Assembly (NCBI RefSeq): GCF_002224125.1
Contig: NZ_NCSM01000015.1
Span: 62,001-126,000 of the forward strand
Direction: 5' to 3'
DNA from: Streptomyces sp. NBS 14/10
GTDB taxonomy: Bacteria; Actinomycetota; Actinomycetes; Streptomycetales; Streptomycetaceae
Length of the DNA stretch: 64,000 nt
The notes below the pieces were generated by a model. That model had not been told where the DNA came from. It did no database searches and was given only the letters and a program-made list of their open reading frames with translations. The position numbers and the translations under genes were made by a program. Every line of letters begins with the position of its first letter. Position 1 is the first letter of the stretch. Positions 15,673-26,500 of this stretch are shown piece by piece.

Positions 15673-17922
15673 GTGCCCAACGATCAAGACGCTCTGTTCA
15701 GCGCGGTCGATGCCCTGCTCGAACAGGTCGCCGACCCGCTGCCGCCGCCCGCCGAGCGCAAGCGCCTGCGAGAGGCGGCAGGGCTGAGTCAGGGGCAGAT
15801 CGCGGAGGCGCTGGACACCCGGCGTGAGTCGGTGGGGAATTGGGAGACCGGCCGGGCCGAGCCGCGGCCGCCGAAGCGCGCCGCGTACGCCCGACTCCTG
15901 GAAAAACTCGCCGCCCGCTTTCCCGCCCCGGCTGCCGAACCCTCGCAGGAGACGGCGGCGGCACCCGAGACGTTCCCCGGTCCCGCCCCCTTGACGGAGG
16001 AGTCGCCGGACGGGCGGGCCGCGGCCACGGGGCCGGCCCCGGAGGCTGCGGCCGTGACCATGGAGAATGCCCCGCAGCGTCGCACCTCCGTTGCTCCGCC
16101 GCGTCCGGCGGCTGCCGCCAGGTCGGTGTCGTCGTCGCGCCGCCCGGGCGCGAAGAAGGCCGTCCCCGGGAAGGCCGCCGCGGCGGCCGCGGTCGATCCG
16201 CGGTTCGCTCATGGGCCGCTTGCCGTCGTGGACGCCGATGAGGACCGTCAGGTTGTGGCGTACTGCGTCGACGGGCTGCTCCTGGACGTACCGGCCAAAT
16301 CCCTCCCGGCGCTGGTGGAGTGGACGCTGGCGGAGGCGCGGCTCGGCGCGCCGAAGCTGAACGGGTCGGGCAGGGACGCCGACCCGGTGCTCGTGCTCAC
16401 CGAGGCCGCGCTGGAGCGGTACGGGCTGCCGGTGACGCTGTCGGAGTCCGCGCGGCTGGAGGGACGGTTGCCGGAGGGACACAAGATCCTGGGGCAGCTC
16501 GACCGCGCCGACTGGCAGCTGACGAAGCGCGGGTTCGGTCCGTGGGCGTGGATCTACCGTCCCGCCCAGGGGCGGCGGCGGCAGTGCGTACAGCTGTGCA
16601 TCCCGTCGTGGAACGCGCTCGATGCCCGTTCCTGGGGCGACGCCGCCCAGCTGCCGCCGGCGGAGCTCGCCCTCCTGCTGGGCACCTATGCGCGGCGGGT
16701 GATGACGCCGCGCGGCTCCACCGCCGTCACCGGCCTTGAGCTCATGACCGCCCTCAACCCGCCTACGAGGGCGAGCGCGCCGGACGAGAACGGTCAGCGG
16801 CACAAGGAACACCGGCCCGGGTCGTTGGGCGAGCAGCCGATGGACTGCGCGCCGTGCGAGGCGCCCGACGGGCACCCGCTGCTCGCCGACCTACCCCGCT
16901 TCCACCAGCGGGGGCCGGCCGAGATGCTGTTCGAGGAGGCGTACGACTGGGCGCGAGAGCTGACCGATACCGAGTGCATGAAGCGGTTCCTGGTCGGCAT
17001 CGACATCAACCTCGCCTTCGGCGCCGCCGCCCACGGCGCGGTCGTCGGCCTCGCCACACCGCCCGAGCATGTCACCAACCCCGAGTTCGACCCGGCGCTG
17101 CCCGGGGCGTGGCTGGTCGACCTTTCCCATGTCGACCTCTCTCGTGTCCTGGTGGGCAAGCAGTGGCGGCAGCTGGACGGCGAGTTGCTGCCCAGCCCGT
17201 TCACGCCGACGGGCGAGCGCCCGGCGGGTCCGGCCTGGTACGCGACGCCGACCGTGGCGTACGCGGTGGAGCTCGGCTATGACGTCGCGCCGATCGAGGC
17301 CTGGGTGCGGCGGGAGAAGGGCAAGTTCCTGGACGGCTGGTACAAGCGGCTCCGGGATGCGTACGTCCACACCATGGGCGACCTGGGTGTGGCCGAGAAG
17401 CTTCCGCCGAGTGAGTTCCTGGCGGCGATGGACGGCTACAAGCAGCGCGACCCGGATGCGGCGATCGTCCTGGATGCCATCAAGTCCACCGTGAAGGGCG
17501 GCATCGGCAAGCTCCGCGAGCGGGCCCGGGGCGGCAAGCCCGGGGAGGCGTGGCCGGCCCTGTCCCGGCCGACATGGCGACCCGACATCCGCGCCGTCGT
17601 GATCTCCCGAGCCCGGGTCAACATGCACCGCAAGATGATCAGCCTGGCCGCCGCCACCGGTCAGTACCCGGTGGCGATCCTGTCGGACTGCGCCGTATAC
17701 GCCGCCGACGGACCTTCCCCGCTGGACGTCCTGCCGTACGACGCCGACGGCAAGACGGTGCCGGGCTCGTTCCGGATCGGGGTGTCGCCTGGAATGGTCA
17801 AGCACGAGGGCACCCAGACCACCCTGTGGGGCGAGGAAGTCCGCGAGCAGTACAGCCCGAACCTGAACCTGGCCCGGTACATCAAGACAGGCGAAGTCAC
17901 CGCCAAGGACGACGGAGAATAG
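15673..17922 (+). CDS. tap: Telomere-associated protein Tap of linear Streptomyces replicons
   Basis: The 749-residue protein begins with an XRE-type helix-turn-helix (LREAAGLSQGQIAEALDTRR...VGNWETGRAEP, residues ~33-62), a Pro/Ala-rich linker (to ~165), and a long C-terminal domain unlike common families but matching Tap in length, in the LVGIDINLAFGAAAHGAVVG segment, and by its neighbour tpg. Tap binds the single-stranded 3' overhang at replicating telomeres and recruits the terminal protein for end patching (established for Streptomyces). The conserved middle ('GIDINLAF', 'HRKMISLAAATGQYPVAI', 'LSDCAVYA') looks like a polymerase-type palm with paired acidic residues (inference). GTG 15673 is chosen because GGAGG lies eight bases upstream. 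The gene is coupled to tpg with a 13-base gap. Confidence 0.88.
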   Translation: MPNDQDALFSAVDALLEQVADPLPPPAERKRLREAAGLSQGQIAEALDTRRESVGNWETGRAEPRPPKRAAYARLLEKLAARFPAPAAEPSQETAAAPETFPGPAPLTEESPDGRAAATGPAPEAAAVTMENAPQRRTSVAPPRPAAAARSVSSSRRPGAKKAVPGKAAAAAAVDPRFAHGPLAVVDADEDRQVVAYCVDGLLLDVPAKSLPALVEWTLAEARLGAPKLNGSGRDADPVLVLTEAALERYGLPVTLSESARLEGRLPEGHKILGQLDRADWQLTKRGFGPWAWIYRPAQGRRRQCVQLCIPSWNALDARSWGDAAQLPPAELALLLGTYARRVMTPRGSTAVTGLELMTALNPPTRASAPDENGQRHKEHRPGSLGEQPMDCAPCEAPDGHPLLADLPRFHQRGPAEMLFEEAYDWARELTDTECMKRFLVGIDINLAFGAAAHGAVVGLATPPEHVTNPEFDPALPGAWLVDLSHVDLSRVLVGKQWRQLDGELLPSPFTPTGERPAGPAWYATPTVAYAVELGYDVAPIEAWVRREKGKFLDGWYKRLRDAYVHTMGDLGVAEKLPPSEFLAAMDGYKQRDPDAAIVLDAIKSTVKGGIGKLRERARGGKPGEAWPALSRPTWRPDIRAVVISRARVNMHRKMISLAAATGQYPVAILSDCAVYAADGPSPLDVLPYDADGKTVPGSFRIGVSPGMVKHEGTQTTLWGEEVREQYSPNLNLARYIKTGEVTAKDDGE

Positions 17923-17935
17923 GGAGAGCAAGCCG

Positions 17936-18493
17936 ATGGTCACGGTCGGGGAAGGGCTCGACAAGGCGGTCCAGGGCGCGTTCACCCGCCCCATTCCCAA
18001 GTCCGCCGGCGCCCAGATGCGCTACCTGGTCAAGCAACTCAAGGGCACCAGGGCGGTCGCCCAGCTGCTCGGGATCACCCAGCGCACCGTCGAACGCTAT
18101 GTAAGGGACCAGATCAAAAAGCCCCGCAAGGACCTCGCCAAGCGGATAGAGCAGGAGGTCAAAAAGCGCTGGCAGCCCCAGATCCGCGCCAAGGCCAAAC
18201 AGACCGCGGCAACCACCACCGGCATCGTCATCGACGTCCGCGCCCGCTTCGGCTTCACCGCCGCCCCCGGCACCACCGACGACGCCCGCCTGCGCCACCT
18301 CCCCACTCTCGCCCTGCCACCGCAGCATGCCGCCCGCCTCTTCGAAGCCCAGGAAACCGGAGCCACCGAACAGCAACTCCGCGACATCACCGCCGAGGCC
18401 CTGGGCGAGGTCTACTTCCGCGACAACGGCCGCCGCGCCCACGGCCTGGAAGTGGAATTCACCGACCTGGAACACCTGGAGTTCGACCTGTAG
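17936..18493 (+). CDS. tpg: Terminal protein Tpg, primer for telomere end-patching
   Basis: A 185-residue basic protein, almost exactly the usual Tpg length (~184). Residues 38-56 form a helix-turn-helix (TRAVAQLLGITQRTVERYV), followed by a very basic helix (KKPRKDLAKRIEQEVKKRW). Tpg proteins are covalently linked to the 5' ends of linear Streptomyces DNA through a hydroxyl side chain; from memory, a Thr near position 114 has been implicated, and here Thr113-Thr114 occur in the segment APGTTDDAR. AGGGAGAG at 17921-17928 is a good ribosome-binding site. Pairing with Tap directly upstream makes the assignment firm. Integrity of both genes suggests a working end-replication system. Confidence 0.9.
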   Translation: MVTVGEGLDKAVQGAFTRPIPKSAGAQMRYLVKQLKGTRAVAQLLGITQRTVERYVRDQIKKPRKDLAKRIEQEVKKRWQPQIRAKAKQTAATTTGIVIDVRARFGFTAAPGTTDDARLRHLPTLALPPQHAARLFEAQETGATEQQLRDITAEALGEVYFRDNGRRAHGLEVEFTDLEHLEFDL

Positions 18494-18538
18494 ATGAGGT
18501 GCTGACGGCACAAGCCCCAGGCCGCCTACACTCACGGA

Positions 18539-18934
18539 ATGACGATCACGTACGAATGGCGGGGCGAGTTCGAGAACACAGCCGTCAACGTGCTGCACGC
18601 GGAGGGCTTCAACCATCGGGTCCTGGACATCGACTGGCTGGAGCAGGTCCATTGCCACAGCCTCGGCTGGGTCTGCGCTCGGCGCGACGGTGAACTTGTC
18701 GGCTTCGTCAACGTCGCTTGGGACGGTGGGGTCCACGCCTTCATCCTGGACACCGTGGTAAGGGGCGACCTCCGCCGCTCCGGGATCGGGGCCGAACTGA
18801 TCGCCGCAGCTGTCCAGGGCGCCCGGGCGGCGCAATGCGAGTGGCTGCACGTCGACTTCGACGACCACCTGCGGGCGTTCTACTTCGACACCTGCGGATT
18901 CAAGCCGACGGAGGCGGGCCTTATCGCGCTCTGA
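18539..18934 (+). CDS. GNAT-family N-acetyltransferase
   Basis: A 131-residue single-domain acetyltransferase. The acetyl-CoA-binding motif A is seen as DTVVRGDLRRSGIGAELIAAA (RxxGIG/A type), preceded by the strand GELVGFVNVAWD and followed by CEWLHVDFDDHLRAFYFDTCGFKPTEAGL, the typical GNAT C-terminal strand-helix with an FY-x-x-CGF motif. The acceptor is unknown. It follows tpg after 45 bases on the same strand, but no coupling is visible. It marks the border between the replication genes and the biosynthetic cluster. Confidence 0.88.
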   Translation: MTITYEWRGEFENTAVNVLHAEGFNHRVLDIDWLEQVHCHSLGWVCARRDGELVGFVNVAWDGGVHAFILDTVVRGDLRRSGIGAELIAAAVQGARAAQCEWLHVDFDDHLRAFYFDTCGFKPTEAGLIAL

Positions 18935-18968
18935 TGCGGATGAGCTGGGGCATCCCGTGGACCAGATC

Positions 18969-19325
18969 TTACGTCTTGATCAGTGCTTCACTCAGTTCCC
19001 ACAGGCGCTGTGCGGACCGCGGGTCCTCATCCAGCGCGGAGGTGTCGTTGTCCAAGAGGTAGACGCCACCGATCCGCTCGAGCATCGGGCTGGTGGCGGC
19101 GAACACGGTGGTGCTGGCGCCCTGCTGCGGGTTCTTGATCCCGCGGTCGGGGTCGACGACGGGCTGTCCGTTCCGGTCGATCAGGCCCGTTGCCCTCAGC
19201 TGTTCTTCGCCCACCGAGCTGTTGAGGCTCGGGCCGGGGATGATGCCCGGGTGCACGGCGTAGCCGTGGATGCCGTCCTTGGCCCAGCGGCGGGTCCAGT
19301 TCGGCCCAGGCCGGTGAGACTGGCG
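18969..19325 (-). pseudogene. C-terminal fragment of a short-chain dehydrogenase
   Basis: About 115 codons match the last third of retinol-dehydrogenase-like SDRs: RRWAKDGIHGYAVHPGIIPG (the post-catalytic PG motif), then QQGASTTVFAATSPMLERIGGVYLLDND and the ending SAQRLWELSEALIKT. The NAD-binding half and the catalytic Ser/Tyr/Lys are absent; upstream sequence leads directly into the stop region of the carrier-protein gene. There is no ribosome-binding site. A complementary N-terminal SDR fragment lies at 5353-5732. The two do not overlap in family coordinates, lacking roughly 60 residues between them. Confidence 0.7.
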
Positions 19326-19327
19326 GA

Positions 19328-19561
19328 TCAGCCCTCGCACCGCTCTGCCGCCATTCTCGCGAACGAGTCGATGTCACACGCGTCAAAGGCCTCCATGATG
19401 GACACCGGCGCACCGCACTCCTGCTTGACCAGACTCACGATCTGCATGATGGACAGAGAGGTCGCTGCCAGATCGAAGAAGTCCTTGCGCACGTCGAGGG
19501 TGTCGACGCGCAGGACTCGACGCACGATGTCGAGCACGCACTCATAGGGGCTGTCCTGCAT
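19328..19561 (-). CDS. Free-standing acyl/peptidyl carrier protein
   Basis: A 77-residue carrier protein. Helix II begins DFFDLAATSLSIMQIVSLV, where Ser35 in the T-S-L context is the expected phosphopantetheine attachment site; the usual GGxS or DSL is replaced by ATSL, as in some specialised carriers. The ATG at 19561 follows GGGAGGAAGG. It lies 99 bases downstream of the type II thioesterase on the same strand and opposite the large NRPS. It could carry an aminoacyl or acyl group loaded by the discrete ligase at 32657 and pass it to the first condensation domain (inference). Confidence 0.85.
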   Translation of the reverse strand: MQDSPYECVLDIVRRVLRVDTLDVRKDFFDLAATSLSIMQIVSLVKQECGAPVSIMEAFDACDIDSFARMAAERCEG

Positions 19562-19660
19562 CGAGGTCCTTCCTCCCGCTGTGGACGCCGTCGCGGTGAC
19601 GGTCCGCTCACCCGGCTCGGTCCGCTCACCCGGCTCAGGGGAGCTCAGAGAGACGGACTG

Positions 19661-20419
19661 CTAAGAAGGCGGCCGCAGTGCCCGTACCACATGGGAAATG
19701 ATCTCCTCCATGGAGTCCTGTACGAAGAAGTGGCCTCCCGTGACACCCCTGGCCTCGAAAGGGCCGGTCGTGTGGGAACGCCACCCTGACACTGCCTCGG
19801 CGCCGACGATCGGGTCGTCGTGGCCGACGAACGCCGTGACCGGGCTCTCGAGTTGTGGGCCGGGCTGATACTCGTACGTCTCGTACCAGGTGAAGTCCGC
19901 CCGCAGCACCGGGAGCAGCAATTCCATCAGCTCCTCGTTCTCGGCGATCTCCGGCGGAGTACCGCCCCGGGCCCGGAGCTGCTGTACGAGCTCCGCGTCG
20001 TCGAGTGTGTGGAGCTTGGCGGCAGAGCGCGGCACATCTGGGGGAGGCTCCGCGCTGAGGAACAAGCGGGTCGGCGCGGGCTGTCCTCGCTCTCGCAACG
20101 CGCGGGCGAGCTCGAAGGCGAGCAGAGCCCCGCCGCTGTGGCCGAACAGTGCGAACGGCGTGTCGGCCGTGTGCGGTGCGATCGCGTCGGCGAGTTCGTC
20201 GACCAGCGTTTCGAAGCAGGTCTGCGGAGGCTCCACGAAGCGGTCCTCGCGCCCCGGCAGTTGCACCGCCCACAGCTCGACGTCCAGCGGCAGCACATCC
20301 GCCCAGGGCAGGAACGCCGAGGCGGCGGCGCCCGGAAAGGGAAGGCAGAACAGGCGATGGTGCGCGTTGGGCCGACGAACTCTGCCCAGGCAGGGTGTGT
20401 CGAATGCGAACGTAGCCAC
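19661..20419 (-). CDS. Type II thioesterase of a non-ribosomal peptide/polyketide cluster
   Basis: A 252-residue alpha/beta hydrolase with the GrsT-like signature: LFCLPFPGAAASAFLPWAD, then VQLPGREDRF, nucleophile Ser95 in FGHSGGALL, acid in AFVGHDDPIVG and His in VTGGHFFVQ. Such enzymes remove wrong acyl groups from carrier domains of the neighbouring synthetase. The start is GTG 20419. It is divergent from the NRPS with an 81-base shared promoter region and is followed by the free carrier protein, so it belongs to the cluster. Confidence 0.93.
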   Translation of the reverse strand: MATFAFDTPCLGRVRRPNAHHRLFCLPFPGAAASAFLPWADVLPLDVELWAVQLPGREDRFVEPPQTCFETLVDELADAIAPHTADTPFALFGHSGGALLAFELARALRERGQPAPTRLFLSAEPPPDVPRSAAKLHTLDDAELVQQLRARGGTPPEIAENEELMELLLPVLRADFTWYETYEYQPGPQLESPVTAFVGHDDPIVGAEAVSGWRSHTTGPFEARGVTGGHFFVQDSMEEIISHVVRALRPPS

Positions 20420-20500
20420 CGGCCCAGCTAATCACACGGCCCCGGCCTCTCGTAATGCCACGCATCCCGCATCCTGTAGTCGGCGGCCTACGATGGGGGA

Positions 20501-23500
20501 ATGGACCAGCGGCCACTGTCGTTCAGCCAGGAAGCACTGTGGTTCCTCTGCCGGCTCCAACCGGACAGCCCCTTCTACAACATGTCGCGCGGCTACCGGC
20601 TGTGCGGGGCGCTGGAGCGACAGGCGCTGGAGAGCGCGTTCGCCGATGTGGTGCGCCGTCACGCCATCCTGCGTACGAGGATCGTCGAGCGCGACGATCG
20701 CCCCGAGTTGATCGTCGATCCGCCGCAGTCCCGCTGGACCTTCGAAACGGCCGACGTGAGCGGGCTGCCGACGGCACAGCGGCAGTCGGAAGTGTCACGA
20801 CTCAACCTCGAGCTCGCTCGGCGCCCGTTCGACCTCGCCCATGACCTCCCCGTCCGCGCCCGGCTTACGCGTCTGGACGAGACCGAGCATTTATTGCATG
20901 TGGTTTTCCATCACATCGTGGCCGACCGATGGTCCCTGGACCGTGTCTTCGCCCCCGAACTCGCCGAACGGTACGCCGCCCATCTCGGGGGTGACGCCGC
21001 GCCGATGCCCGAACTCACCACCCAGTACTGGGACTTCGCCCAGCGGCAACGTGAGGAACTGACCGAGGAGAAGCGTCGGAGCAGGCTCCGCTACTGGTGG
21101 GATTCGCTGATCGGCGCCCCGGCGGTGCTGGAGGTGCCCGGCGACCGGCCTCGCCCTGCGACGCGGGGGTTCCGAGGCGAGACGTACGCCTTCTCACTCC
21201 CGGATTCCCTGGTGAAGGGAGCCCACGAACTGTCGCGGCAGGGCCGCACGACGATGTTCATGACGATGCTGACGGCGTTCGCCGGGGCCGTGGCACAGTC
21301 CAGTGGCACCGACGACCTGATCATCGGCGTACCGGTGATGAGCAGGGGAAGGTTCGACCACCCTGAGCTGATCGGTATGTTCGTCAACACGCTGCCGCTC
21401 CGCATCGACCTCCGTGGCGGCCCGCCCGCCCTGACCGCGCTCAAGCGGGTGCGGTCGGCGGTGCTCGGGGCGCTCGGAAACGGTGAGCTTCCGTTTGAGC
21501 AGATCGTCGCGGGGCTGGACATCGACCGTGACCTCTCCCGCAATCCGCTCATCCAGGTCGTGTTCCAGTTCGAGGACGTACCGCCGGGGGCGCGGTTCAC
21601 CGAGCCGGAGGTCTTCGCGGAACCGGTCGGCGTCTCGTCGCGGTCGATCCGTTTCGACCTCGAACTGCATATGTGGCTGCGGCCCGATGGCGGTGTCTCG
21701 GGCAAGGCCGCCTACGCCACGGATCTCTACGACCGGGACACGATCGCGGCGCTGGTGCGCCGGATCGAGAGGGTTCTCGGGGCGATGGTCGCGTCCCCCG
21801 ACCAGCCCCTGCCGGGTGTTGCGGCGACTCGCAGCCGGCAGCTGTCGCACGGGTCGGCCATATCCGTGCCGCGGGTGCGCCGCCTCGATGATCGGCCGGA
21901 TGCGGCCGTGTCCGCACCGGACTCCGTCGCGCGGCCGCTGACCCCCGCGGAGCGTCTGGTGCTGGATGTCTGGCAGGAGGTGCTCGACGTCACCGGCATC
22001 CGCCCCGGCGACAACTTCTTCCATGTCGGGGGCAGTTCGCTGCGTGCCACCCGGGTCGCCGCCCGGCTGCGCCAGCGGCTCGACCTGGAGGTGCCGCTGC
22101 GCCTGCTGTTCCAGCACCGCACCGCCGAGAGGCTGGCGGCGGCGTTGCCGGCCGTGCCGAAAGCGGCGGGCGACGAACTCACCGGCATCCCCCGGCCCGC
22201 CATGCCACCGCTCTCCTTCGGCCAGGAACGGCTGTGGTTTCTGGATCAGTTGGTGCCGGGTAGCACGGCCTATGTCATGGGCACCGGGTTCCGGCTCGTC
22301 GGCGACCTCGATCCGGTGGTGCTCCGGCGCGCGCTCGACGAACTCGTCCGTCGCCACGAGGTCCTGCGGACGTCCTTCCCGTTGGACGTGTCCGGGCGCC
22401 CCTGGCAGTCGGTCGCGTCGGCCACGTCGGCCACACCAATCGCTCTTCCGGTGGTGGAGGTGGCCCAGGCCCCCGACGAGGGCACCATTGACGAGGACAT
22501 CACCGATACGGTGGTCCGTCTGGCCCGGGAGCGTGCAGAAGAAGGCTTTCCGCTGGCGTCCGGCCCGCTGCTGCGGGCCACCCTCTTCCGCTTCACCTCG
22601 CGGCTGCACGCGCTCGTCCTGCACATACATCACTCGGTGTGCGACGCCGTCTCCCTCAACCTGATCGCTCGCGAGATCGCCGCCCTGTACACCGCCCTTG
22701 TTCAAGGCGTACCGCCGGATCTGCCCGAGCCGCCACTCCAGTACGCCGACTACGCCACCTGGCAGCGGCAGCGGGCTCAGGGTGCCGAGGCCGAGCGGGA
22801 GATCGCCCACTGGCGGCGCCGGCTGGTCGGACTGACACCGCTCGACCTGCCCACGGACCGGCCGCGCCCGGCAGTGCAGAGCCTGACCGGCGGAAGGTAC
22901 TCCTTCAACCTGCCCCAGGACCTTACCCGGGCGATGGCGCGGTCCGGCGAGGGCGAGGACGGCACACCGTACCTCGTCATGCTTACGGCCTGGGCCGCGC
23001 TGCTCGCCCGATACTGCGACCAGGACGATGTGTGCGTCGCCACGCCCGTCGACAACCGGACCCGGCCGGAGCTGGAACAGCTGGTCGGGTTCTTCGCCGA
23101 CACCGTCGTCATACGGATCGACCTCGGCGGCGACCCGTCCTTCCGTGAGCTGCTGCACCGCGTGCGCGACACGTTCCTGGAGGCGCACGAGCACCGGAAC
23201 GTGCCCTTTGAACGGCTGGTGGCCGAACTCCCCGTGGAGCAGGACGCCAGTCGTAACCCACTGGCCCAGGTGGCCCTGGTCCTCCATGACGACCGTGTGC
23301 CCGCCATCGGCCTGGGGCCGGTGCGCGCCGAGCCGTTCGGCCTGTCCAACCCGGCCACGCGGTTCGACCTCGAACTGCATATGCGTATCGAGGCGGACCG
23401 GACCCGCTGCCTGCTCACCTACGCGGCCGACCTGTTCGACGAGAAGACCGTCGCCCGTATGGCCCGGCACCTGGTGAATCTGCTCGGTGCGGCCGTCGCC

Positions 23501-26500
23501 GACCCGGAGCGGCCGGTGTCCCGGCTGGAAATTCTGGAACCCGAGGAGCGGCACGAACTGCTCGTGACCTTCAACGACACCGATATCGACCTCGGCGGGT
23601 TCGCCGCACTCCACGAACTGGTGGAGGAGCAGGTACGCCGCTCCCCGGACGCGCCGGCCGTCGTCTTCGGCGACCGTACGCTCAGCTACTCCGCACTCGA
23701 CGCCGGTGCCGATCACCTCGCCGCGCATCTGCGGGACCTGGGCGCCGGTGCCGAGCGCATCGTGGCCGTCTGCCTGGAGCGGTCCTTCGACCTCGTCACG
23801 GCGCTCCTGGCGACGCTGAAGTCCGGGGCCGCTTTCCTGCCGCTGAGTCCGGACGACCCGCCGGGACGCCTCGCCGCACTCATCGGCGACGCGTCCCCCG
23901 CCGTCCTGGTCACCTCCGAGTCGCTGCGTCGGCGACTGTCCGTGGACCTGCCGGTGGACCTGCCGGTGGTGGTCGTCGACGCGGTCCGGGCTGAGGAGCC
24001 GCGGCCACCGGCGCCTCGGACGGCCGCGCCGGTCGAGCCGCGCCGGATGGCGTACGTGCTGTACACCTCCGGGTCCACCGGGAAGCCGAACGGGGCCGTC
24101 AACACCCACGAGGGCATCGTCAACCGGCTGCGCTGGATGCAGGCCCAAATCCCGCTCGACGCGGGGGACGCCGTCCTGCAGAAGACGCCGGTCACCTTCG
24201 ACGTATGCGTCTGGGAGTTCTTCTGGCCGCTGATCTCCGGGGCCCGGCTGGTGCTGGCCGAGCCCGGCGGACATCGCGATCCGGACTACCTCGCCCGGGT
24301 CATCCGGGAGCAGCGGATCACCACGGTGCACTTCGTACCGTCGATGCTCCACCTGTTTCTGGCCCGGCCCGGGGTCGAGGAGGCCACCGCGTCCCTGTGC
24401 CGGGTGCTGTGCAGCGGGGAAGCGCTGGACCCCGGGTTGCAGGAGCGGTGCCGGCGCAGGATCGCCGCCGATCTGTACAACCTGTACGGCCCGGCGGAGG
24501 CCGCGGTCGATGTGTCCTTCTGGCGGTGCCGGCGCGGTCCCCGTCCGGACACCGTGCCCATCGGCCGCCCGATCGCCAACACCCAGCTCTATGTGGTCGA
24601 CAGGCATCTGCAACCGGTGCCGGCGGGGGTACCGGGCGAGTTGTGCATCGGCGGTGTGGGCGTGGGCCGTGGCTATCTCGGGCGCGACACCCTGACCGAA
24701 CTCCGCTTTCCTTCCGACCCGTTCCGCCCCGGCCCCGGCCGACGGCTGTTCCGGACGGGTGACCGGGCGCGCTACCGCCCTGACGGGGCGCTGGAGTTCC
24801 TGGGCCGCCGCGACGACCAGGTCAAGCTGCGCGGAGTCCGGATGGAACTCGGCGAGATCGAGGCGGCGCTCACCGCCCACCCGGCGGTGGAGGCCGCGGC
24901 CGTGGCACTGCGTGCGGACACCCCCGGCGGCCCGCGGCTGGTGGCCTACGCCGTCCCCGAGCCGCGGTGGGCGGGCGTGCCGCGGCGCCTGGCGGGTTTG
25001 GACCGCACTGGCCGCGCCGTGGGGCAGCACAGGACCGTGCTGCCGGACGGCACGCCGGTGTTCCACCGGCATGGCGGAGAGACCGCCTTCATGTACGGCG
25101 AGATCTTCACGGCCCGTACGTATGCCTTGCCCGGTGTCCGGCTGCCGGACCGTGCGGTGGTCTTCGACGTCGGCGCCAACATCGGTCTGTTCAGCCTCTT
25201 CGCGCACCGCGACTGCCACGATCCGCTGGTGTACGCCTTTGAACCCGTGCCCCAGGTGTGCGACATCCTGCGCCTCAACGCCGAGCTCCACGGCATCGAC
25301 GCGCGGGTGTTCGACACGGCGCTGGGTGACCGGCCGGGGACCGCGGAGTTCACCTTCTACCCCGGTGTCTCCATGCTCTCCGGCCGATACGCCGACTCCC
25401 GGCTCGACCGGCAGCGGGTGCGTACGATCGCGTCGAAGGATCTCGGGCCGGCCGTGTCCGGACGGGATGTGGAGGACATTCTCGACGCGCGGCTCGGCGC
25501 GACGCGGATGACCCGACCCGTCATCACCTTGTCGAGCGTCATCGAGGAGCAGGAGATCGCCCGGATCGATCTGCTGAAGATCGACGTCGAGCGCGGCGAA
25601 CTGGATGTGCTGGCCGGGATCGCCGACGGGCACTGGCCACTGATCCGGCGGATCGTGATCGAGGTGGACGATGCCGACGGTCGGCTGGCCGCCGTGCTCG
25701 AACTGCTGCGGTCGCACGGCTACTCGGTGGCCGTGGACGACAGCACCGGCCAGGCGGCTGCCGACGGGCTGCGCGTGGTCCACGCTTCGCACGCCTCGCG
25801 TGAGCCTGCTGGACCGCGCGGGACCGGCGGGTGTGACGGGCCGGGCGCCGACTCGGGCCGGGAGGACGCGGCCGGCCGGCTGCTCGGAGAAGACCACGGC
25901 GGCCCCGAGGAGAGGCACACCAGCTCCGAGGAGAGGTACCCCAGCCCCGACCGGCTCGCCGGTGACCTCCTCGCGTTTCTGCGTCACCGACTGCCGCTGC
26001 CCATGGTGCCCTCGTCCGTGGTGTTCCTCGACGAGCTGCCACTGTCACCCAACGGCAAGACCGACCGTCGGCGCCTGCCCGCGCCGGGCGACCAACCGGA
26101 GCAGCGTGGCGCGGTGTCCCCGCGCGACGACACCGAGCGCGCCCTGACGGAGTTGGCGGAGGGGCTGCTCGGCGTGTCGTCGTTGGGCGTGACGGACGAC
26201 TTCTTCGCGCTGGGCGGCCACTCGATCCTCGCCGCACAGTTGATGGCCCGCGTCGAGACCGCGTTCGGCCGCCGTCCCTCCCTGGCCGCTTTCCTGCGGG
26301 AGCCGACGGTCGAGCGGCTTGCCGGATCGCTGCGCGCGGACCGGTCCCCGGATCCGGCCCCCGACGGTGTCGTACGGCTCCGCGCGGGCACCGGCGACCA
26401 GCCGCCGCTGTTCCTCTTCGCACCGCTGGGCGGCGGAGTCCTGTGCTACCGGGAGCTGGTCCGGCACCTTCCGCCGGGGCCCGCCGTGTACGGGCTGCGG

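Noticed and set aside
21194..25987. A 1597-codon open frame antisense to the NRPS
   Set aside because: No domain, no codon bias and no ribosome-binding site; the opposite strand has continuous NRPS motifs.
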